Below, piece after piece: positions 57,744 through 64,000 of a stretch of 64,000 nucleotides of DNA (its first letter is position 1; every line of letters starts with the position of its first letter). The notes under the pieces are model-generated. The model was not told the DNA's origin. It worked only from the letters and a program-made list of their open reading frames with translations, and ran no database searches. The stretch lies in contig JANTQA010000015.1 of assembly GCA_027625915.1 (NCBI GenBank), positions 10,135,001 through 10,199,000 of the forward strand, read 5' to 3'. The stretch is from Anaeramoeba flamelloides. Its lineage: Eukaryota; Metamonada; Anaeramoebidae. Made by a program: the position numbers and the translations under genes.

Positions 57744-59829
57744 TTGATGATATGCGATTTTTTTGGAAAGCTGAATGGAAATTTTGATCTTTTTATTTTA
57801 TAATTAAATGTAACCTTCTATCAATCATCTAAAAAAAAAATACCAGATCTAACTAAATAGATTTCGTAACTCGAAAAAAAGGAAATAAAAACAAAAAAGA
57901 CAAAAAATGAAAAAAATAGTTGTAAAATCAAAATAATTTCCAATTGTATGAAAAGTGTAGTATTGTTATTCTTTCAACTGTTTAAACCCATGTCCAACTT
58001 TTTAGAATTAAGTTTATTTAAATAAAAAAAAAAAAATCAAAACTATTTTATCAATATATTCTCTTTTGTTTTATAGTTTAATATCACTAAAAAAAAAATA
58101 TCAAATAATTTTTTCAAAAATTTTAAGAGAATCTATGATCACACACCACTAAAATAAAATACTATTTTCTCATATTTCTCAAATTTTTATCATGTCTTAT
58201 GGTGTAGCTACTCCCTCAAACCTTGGAATATATCAATTCCAATGCCAATCAGAAACTTTGATAACTTTCATTAAATTCATGCCTTACAAACTGAATGTGT
58301 TTTTGTATATGGGAAAAATTAAAGACAAATCACAATTTGGAATATTAGAAACGTTATCTTGCAATTGTATTTATTCAAGATCTTATGCAATAAATTTGTT
58401 TAAAGTATTTTTTGGTAATATTTTTACACTTCCTAAAAGGTCTATCTGAAATTTATTATAATAATGCGATGACTTTATAATCCGCAAAATATTTATTAAC
58501 CAAAAAGAATGAAGTTTAGAACCCTTATTAAAATTGAAATATTTATCTTCTGTAACTATAATTACAGTGATCACAATAATACGTTCCAAAAACTATAATC
58601 GATGTTTCAAAATATTATCTGTGCTTTTTTTTCTTCTTGTGCCAAGTCAACATCCAATCTACTATAAACAGTATAAATAAGTTCAAATCAATTTTGAAAG
58701 TAAAAATCTGGTTATTTTCTATAAAATTTAAATTTGAAATACAATTAGTTGAAAATTTTCCATAAGATTCTCAATTGTTTTGAAATTAAGAATTTTTTCA
58801 TGATAATTCAAATTTTCTTAACAATTAACTCTATTTTTTGAGATAAATTTTGCAATTTGATCCTTCTTTTTTAGAATTTCATTTTAAATAATAGAACTTT
58901 AAGAAACCAACATCATATTTTTTTACGTTTTATTAGCAGTTTCTTTGATCGGTTAATGTATAGGTCTTCTAAACAAAAAAACACACTTTTTATTTTGAAA
59001 CACGCACTATATTTTTTTGAACGCTTTATTTGGACTACAGTAATTTCGTTTTTCGAAAAGGATTTTAGCTATCCAAATTTGTAATGTACCTCAATAAGGT
59101 TCGAAAATCAAAGTCATCTTTTTCAAGTGTCTTCTCCCTTCGTTTATACAGTTCTATCCTTTAGTGTAAGGAGATAAATATATTTTTTTTATAAAGGGTG
59201 AAATTAGAGAATCAAGAAGCAAAAAAAATTGCTTTTTTCAATTGAGATTGAATTGTCTGAGATTCTGGAAACTTAAAAGATTAATCATTTCTGTTTGATT
59301 CAAAATCTCAATAAAACCAAAAAATGAGAAATATTCTGACTTTCGTTTATATAGAATCTTTTAAACCATTTTTTCTCTTTGCCGCGATGACTTCCAGCTA
59401 TCACAGAACTTAAAATACAAGTTGTCCTTAAATTAAGGAAAACTATTTAATTGTGTGATTAATTAAGAAACAAATAAGACGTTGGGGTTAGTTATCATAT
59501 TTTTTGATAATCCGAAAACCCAAATTATTATTTACAAGATGATGTTCAAGTGAAAAAATCGACGAGTCTGTTTATAAAGATTTATTTTTCCAAAAATCCT
59601 GAAATATCAATTCTCAAACAATAGAGTATCTGAAAATTTGATTGGTTTGATTACTTTGTATTTTCAAAAATTTTTACAAGAACTTTAAAAACAAAAATTA
59701 AATTAAAGTAAACACAAATACCGTTTTTGTTATTTACCTTACCAGATGGAAAATATTTCTAACGACTTTCATTTTACAAAATATTAGAAAAAACAAATTT
59801 ATATTTTTCTCTTTTCTTATTATTTCAAA

Positions 59830-61343
59830 ATGTCTCTTGCGAATTTACTTCAAGTAACTTCCTCTTTTAAACCAATTCTTTTTTTTACTTTTCCCTTTTT
59901 AACTTGATTCCTTTTTCTTTTTTTTTTTTTTTTCAAATCTTTTTAAGAAAAACAATATCAAACACTTAGCTTCCGCTTTAGGTGCATTTGGAGCAGGTTA
60001 CTGCTTCAATAAAATGATTCAACCAAAACCAACTGTTTTTCCATGGATTGAAAAAGGAACTGAATCTGATATTAACCCAAGCAAACTTAAATTTATCAAA
60101 ACAAAAAACCCCAAAAAAAAAAGTAAACCAGAAGATCTTGTTTTTGGTGCAACTTATACTGATCATATGCTTGAAATTGATTGGGTCCGTAATTCAGGTA
60201 ATTCATTGTTTTTTTTCCCAACCGTTTTTTTTTTCTTTTTTTTCTTTTTTTTTTGTTTGAATCTTTTTTTCGTTTAACTTTTGTTTCTCTTTTTTTTTTT
60301 TTTTTTTATGTCTCTTTTCAAAAATAAAATAAAAAAACAAATAAAAAGGATTTTCCGTCCCAAGAATTGTTCCATTTCATGATTTTGTTATGCCACCTGG
60401 GTGTTGTACAATTCATTATGCACTTACCTGTTTTGAAGGATTAAAAGCTTATCGAGACAAAAACAACGATATCAGGTTGTTTAGACCAGATAGAAATGTT
60501 GACAGACTCCTTGGCTCCACAAAAAGACTCTCACTCCCAGGGTTCAACAAAGAAGCACTTCTCGAAGCCATGATGAGATATGTTGACGTTGAAAGATCGT
60601 GGGTTCCAAACAAAAGAGGATACTCCTTATACTTGAGGCCAACTGTCTTCGGAACTGAGGCCACCCTTGGTGTGAAGGAACCATCTTCAATGAAGATCTT
60701 TGTTATTGCATCTCCTGTTGGACCATATTACAAACACGGTTTCAAGGCTGTTAGATTACTTGCAGAAGACAAATACTGCAGAGCATGGGAAGGTGGTACT
60801 GGTAACTTCAAATTGGGAAGCAACTACGGACCAACTATTCTCCCACAAAAGCTTGCACATGATCCAAAAATCTTTGGCGGATGCGATCAAGTCTTGTGGC
60901 TCTATGGACCAAAAAAAGAAGTTACCGAAGTAGGAACAATGAATTTATTCGGATTTTGGATCAACGAAAACCAAGAAAAGGAATTGATCACAGCACCACT
61001 CACAGACGGAACAATCTTGCCAGGGATCACCCGTGACTCCATCTTAAATATCGCCAGAGAATGGGGCGAATTTAAGGTCACCGAAAGAACCTGGACAATG
61101 GAAGAATTATTGAAAGCACAAAAAGAAAAAAGAATTCTTGAAGTATTCGGTTCAGGTACAGCAGCTATTGTAAGCCCAGTTAAGGAAATCGTTTACCAAG
61201 ACCAACTCTATGAAATCCCAAGAAACCCATCTGATCCTAAAGCTGAAATGGGCCCAATCACAAAGAGGTTATTAGACAGGATACAATCAATTCAATATGG
61301 TGAAGTACAACATCCTTGGAGTCAGGTTGTGAAAAAACATTAA
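59830..61343 (+). CDS. BCAT: Branched-chain amino acid aminotransferase (three exons)
   Basis: Exons 59830-59853, 59948-60197 and 60349-61343 (phases 0 and 1) give 422 residues ending TAA; animal BCATs have about 390. The fold-type IV PLP enzyme transfers the amino group between Leu/Ile/Val and 2-oxoglutarate. Visible marks: CFEGLKAYR near 105-115, a YLRPT box, Gly-Thr-Gly-Asn-Phe-Lys246 as the Schiff-base lysine, Glu-Val-Gly-Thr-Met-Asn for PLP, Leu-Pro-Gly-Ile-Thr-Arg, and Gly-Ser-Gly-Thr-Ala-Ala near the end. The first 8 codons form a mini-exon. The region after it (hydrophobic, Ala/Gly/Ser) could be a mitochondrion-related targeting segment; that is inference. Donors: CAA|GTAACT and TCAG|GTAATT; acceptors TTTTTAAG and TAAAAAG. 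Introns are 94 and 151 nt. The start codon choice rests on phase-consistent splicing of the mini-exon; the internal ATG at 60014 is an alternative start. Confidence 0.93.
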
Positions 61344-61754
61344 ATTAATTGTGTTTGTTAGGGAGGTAGATTCCAATTCCAATTTCGAATAGCTTTTTTC
61401 AATTCAATTTTTTATTACCATTTTTCGTATTATTTTTAATTTTTTTTATGAATTTTTTGAATTTTTTTTTTGTTTTCAAAATATAATAAAGGAATTTTTC
61501 TTTTTAGTAAACTAATATCGATGAGATAATTGAGTAATACAAACAGAAGAATAAATCATTCATTCTAAGTTTTAATATTGAAATTTTTTTTTGTTTTATT
61601 TATTTATTTATTTATTTAATTATTTATTGAGAGAAAGGGGTAATCAATGAAAATTTACTTAATAAAAAAGAGAAGAAGAAAAATAATTAAAATATTAAAG
61701 TAAAAAAGTATTCTATCATTTTCATGTACAAATTTAAAATTATCCATGTCCTGA

Positions 61755-61935
61755 AATAGGAGGGGTAAAAACCCGATAGAAAGATTATTAATAAATAAGA
61801 TTCCTCAAACTCTGATTACTAAATTGGTATTTCACTGTCGTTGTTTTTTTTTTAAATTTAAAAGAATGGAGTAAAATCTTTGATTTTGTTCAATTCTTTT
61901 ATATAAAAAAATAAAAAAAAAAACTAGACACCACC
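61755..61935. repeat. Repeat D, copy 5, with preceding shared block
   Basis: Reverse complement of about 46810-46950: AACCCGATAGAAAGATTATT, CACTGTCGTTG, AATGGAGTAAAATCTTTGAT and an ACTAGACACC end. Confidence 0.6.
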
Positions 61936-62384
61936 TGGAAAGAGTGGGGAAATATGTAGCCGAATTCATTTTTTTTTTTTTTACTATTTTAGGAATTTTT
62001 TATTTTCAATTTTTTCTTTATTACCTAAAGTTTTCTAACCATAAGAGCTTAGATGAATAATTCTCAACAAGAATTTTTTTTTTTTTTTATTTATATTTTT
62101 ATCTATTTTTTCTTATTTCTTAAATTTTATTATTGGATTAGTGACTCTCTTATTTATTTTTTTTTTTTCAAAAGGAAAGAGGCCATTGTCAAAAAAGAGG
62201 GGTAGATTTATTTTGAAAATATATTTAATAAATCCATATATAACATAACTATTGGAATATCCAAGATTGCACTTTTCAATTTATTGATTCTTAATAATAA
62301 TCCAATTTGTATGATATAGTAAGATATTACATAAAGAAAAAGTATTAATTTTTTTTCTCTCAATTTTTTCATTTATTATAATTT

Positions 62385-62612
62385 AAACCCCGAAAACCAG
62401 AATAAAAGAAAAAAAATGGTCATTTTTTTTAAATTAACTTTTTTTGAATATCTTGGAGTAATAATTTTGAACCATGTATTTGACTAGGTTTGATAATTAT
62501 AATTTTTACCTGCCTGTAACCTTTTTTTCATGGGCTTTTTGAAACAGAAGATTGAAAAAAAAAAAAAAAAAAGGGATATTGTTTTTTTTATATTGGCACT
62601 AGGAAACTAAAG
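62385..62612. mobile_element. TIR element I, copy 3 (uninterrupted)
   Basis: It aligns with I1 and I2 (TTAAATTAACTTTTTTTGAA, ATTTTGAACCATGTATTTGA, CATGGGCTTTTTGAAA) and contains neither H2 nor A6, giving a reference for both nested insertions. Confidence 0.75.
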
Positions 62613-62787
62613 GGTGAAAATTGGTATTAATTATTTTCAATAACTATTTTTTGAGTTAAAGTTTTTCCGTAAGAAGTGTAATCTTGGTAGAATTTACAAT
62701 AGAATTTAAAAATTTATGACTACATTTTATTGCATTAAATAATTCTATTTTTTTTTTATTTTTTGATTTCACATACGAAAAATCTTA

Positions 62788-62989
62788 CAGTCAGTTTCAC
62801 TTTTAAGGTAAAGACTTGAACGAAATTTAAAGCACAATAAAAATCACCAATTAAGGCCCAAAATGCAGATTCTAGTAAAATAAATTGTAAAAATATATAT
62901 ATATATATATATATATATTGCCGTAATTTGAGATTTTTTTGTGTCTTAAATTTTGTTAAAAGCTTGTGTCTTAAATATGGGACTGACTG
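62788..62989. mobile_element. MITE family A, copy 8 (202 bp, TA-flanked)
   Basis: The left CAGTCAGTTTCACTTTTAAG and right end CAGTCAGTCCCATATTTAAG (complement) are flanked by TA at 62786-62787 and 62990-62991. The loop has expanded into an AT microsatellite (62898-62919). Confidence 0.88.
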
Positions 62990-63204
62990 TATATCGAATT
63001 TGAGACTATAAAACGATTCACTTTATTTCACCCTTTCAATTTTATTTTTGATACAGATGATTTTAACTTATGAATTTTATGTTCCTCCATTTTTTACTTA
63101 ATCTCTTTTCGATGATTTACCGATATTTTCATTCTTTATTATATACTACAATTCAAAATAAATAACCATTTGACATGGGCTATTTACCACACTGGATTTA
63201 AACG

Positions 63205-63221
63205 CCCCCCCCCCCCCCCCC
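63205..63221. repeat. Poly-C run (17 C)
   Basis: Seventeen C directly after ACTGGATTTAAACG; the fifth G/C homopolymer in the window. Confidence 0.95.
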
Positions 63222-64000
63222 AGAGAAAAATATTTCAATTCTAGTGCTTTTTCCACCATTGTGAAATAATTAACTCAAATCTGGAAGTATCAGAAAAAAT
63301 GCCCTATTAAAATGAAAAATATACAGAGTAGAAAAATTTATCTTGTTATCCTTTTTTTGCAATTCGAAAATGTTTTTTTCTTTTAAGATTCTCAAATTAC
63401 TATTAACAGTAAAAAGCACCTTACAAATAAATATAGATCACAAAAATTAATTTATATCTTTGAAAACACACTTTGTAAAAACTAAAAATGGAAAATAAAT
63501 TGGAACAAAATACATGTTTATTATTCAAATACCCTAAAGAATATACTCAAATAAACCAAATAACAACTATTTGGATAAAATCTAAACATCTTAACAAATA
63601 ATACTGATGAATTAAAATATTTTATTCTAAAATTCTGATTCCATTCTGATTTTGGAAAATTTTATTGTTCCAACAATAAATTATATATTTTATTTGTTTA
63701 AATGTTAAGAACAATTAAAAGATTAGTTGTTTTTTTTTGAACTGTAATCCTAACTACATCAGAGTTAGGATAAAAAAACCCTAAATACAATTTTAGTGTT
63801 TCAGGCAAATAGGAGGCAATTTTGTTGAATCACTTCTGCTCAAAAATAAAAAAAAAAGATTACTTGTTTATTTTCAAAATATTTTTTCGAATAAATTTTT
63901 TTAAAAGTAGTTATAAAAACTTCATGAATAAAATTTGAACAATTTTTTTTAAAATTATTTAGAATTTATTAATATTATACTTTCACAAAATTTAGAGATA

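Larger units (their letters stand above)
50341..59829. other. Gene-free stretch of 9.5 kb, the most repeat-dense part of the window
   Basis: It contains a 461-bp TIR element, MITEs H3, A6 and A7, element I2, two copies of repeat K, C and G runs, an AT tract, a hairpin and a 1.16-kb TIR element. No host exon was recognised; frames at 53235-53727, 55173-55394 and 58192-58449 lack recognisable similarity. Confidence 0.6.
61344..64000. other. Intergenic region to the right edge (2.7 kb)
   Basis: After the BCAT polyadenylation-like AATAAA (about 61485) come repeat D5, a repeat block at 61983-62065 inverted relative to 54110-54195, element I3, MITE A8, a C run and a G-type end near 63500. No exon was recognised. 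Confidence 0.6.

Noticed and set aside
58192-58449. 85-codon forward frame with mixed composition
   Set aside because: No family resemblance and no supporting splice structure; it may be chance or an old gene fragment.

Overview
The window comes from a nuclear genome of an unidentified, very A+T-rich microbial eukaryote. Evidence: GT-AG spliceosomal introns; a divergent histone H2A/H2B pair; a spliceosomal WD-repeat protein; ER and clathrin-pathway proteins; the standard genetic code, with every gene whose end I can place stopping at TAA; and Asn/Glu homopolymer tracts like those of AT-rich amoebae. I cannot place it more precisely than a protist (amoebozoan-like or metamonad-like).

Coding DNA fills only about a seventh to a sixth of the window. 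Genes from left to right: a membrane-tethered CREB3/ATF6-like bZIP factor cut by the left edge (3-1157, +); SMU1 (5956-10512, +, two exons around a 2.9-kb intron); a possible orphan exon (12387-12627, -); a Dgk1/dolichol-kinase-type membrane CTP-dependent lipid kinase (13049-16532, -, three exons); a minimal BAP31-like ER protein (22432-22812, +); an AP180/CALM-type ANTH protein (29282-34707, +, three exons, one intron of 3.1 kb); a phytol/farnesol-kinase-like membrane protein (38463-39176, +); a two-SH3 coiled-coil protein (41412-42458, +); histones H2A (48905-49291, -) and H2B (49996-50340, +); and a branched-chain aminotransferase (59830-61343, +, three exons). There is no operon logic. Several products act at the ER/secretory membrane (tethered bZIP, BAP31-like, two CTP-dependent lipid kinases), but they are kilobases apart on both strands, so I read this as coincidence rather than a locus.

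The rest is a graveyard of short non-coding repeats. I can resolve at least five unrelated terminal-inverted-repeat (TIR) families flanked by the dinucleotide TA (called A, C, G, H and P here), as expected of non-autonomous Tc1/mariner-type MITEs. There are also foldback families (L, the 4660-5698 element, and D with its decamer arrays), longer dispersed repeats (B, F/K, I) and two LINE remnants. Insertions are nested, in two cases with an exact TA duplication and a readable empty site. Three host introns of 2.5-3.1 kb are swollen with these elements, while the other four introns are only 94-155 nt. Poly-G/poly-C runs of 14-35 nt stand out strongly in this AT-rich DNA. No transposase gene, tRNA, rRNA or CRISPR array was recognised. 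Splice junctions were set by reading phase plus resemblance to known families, not by transcript evidence.
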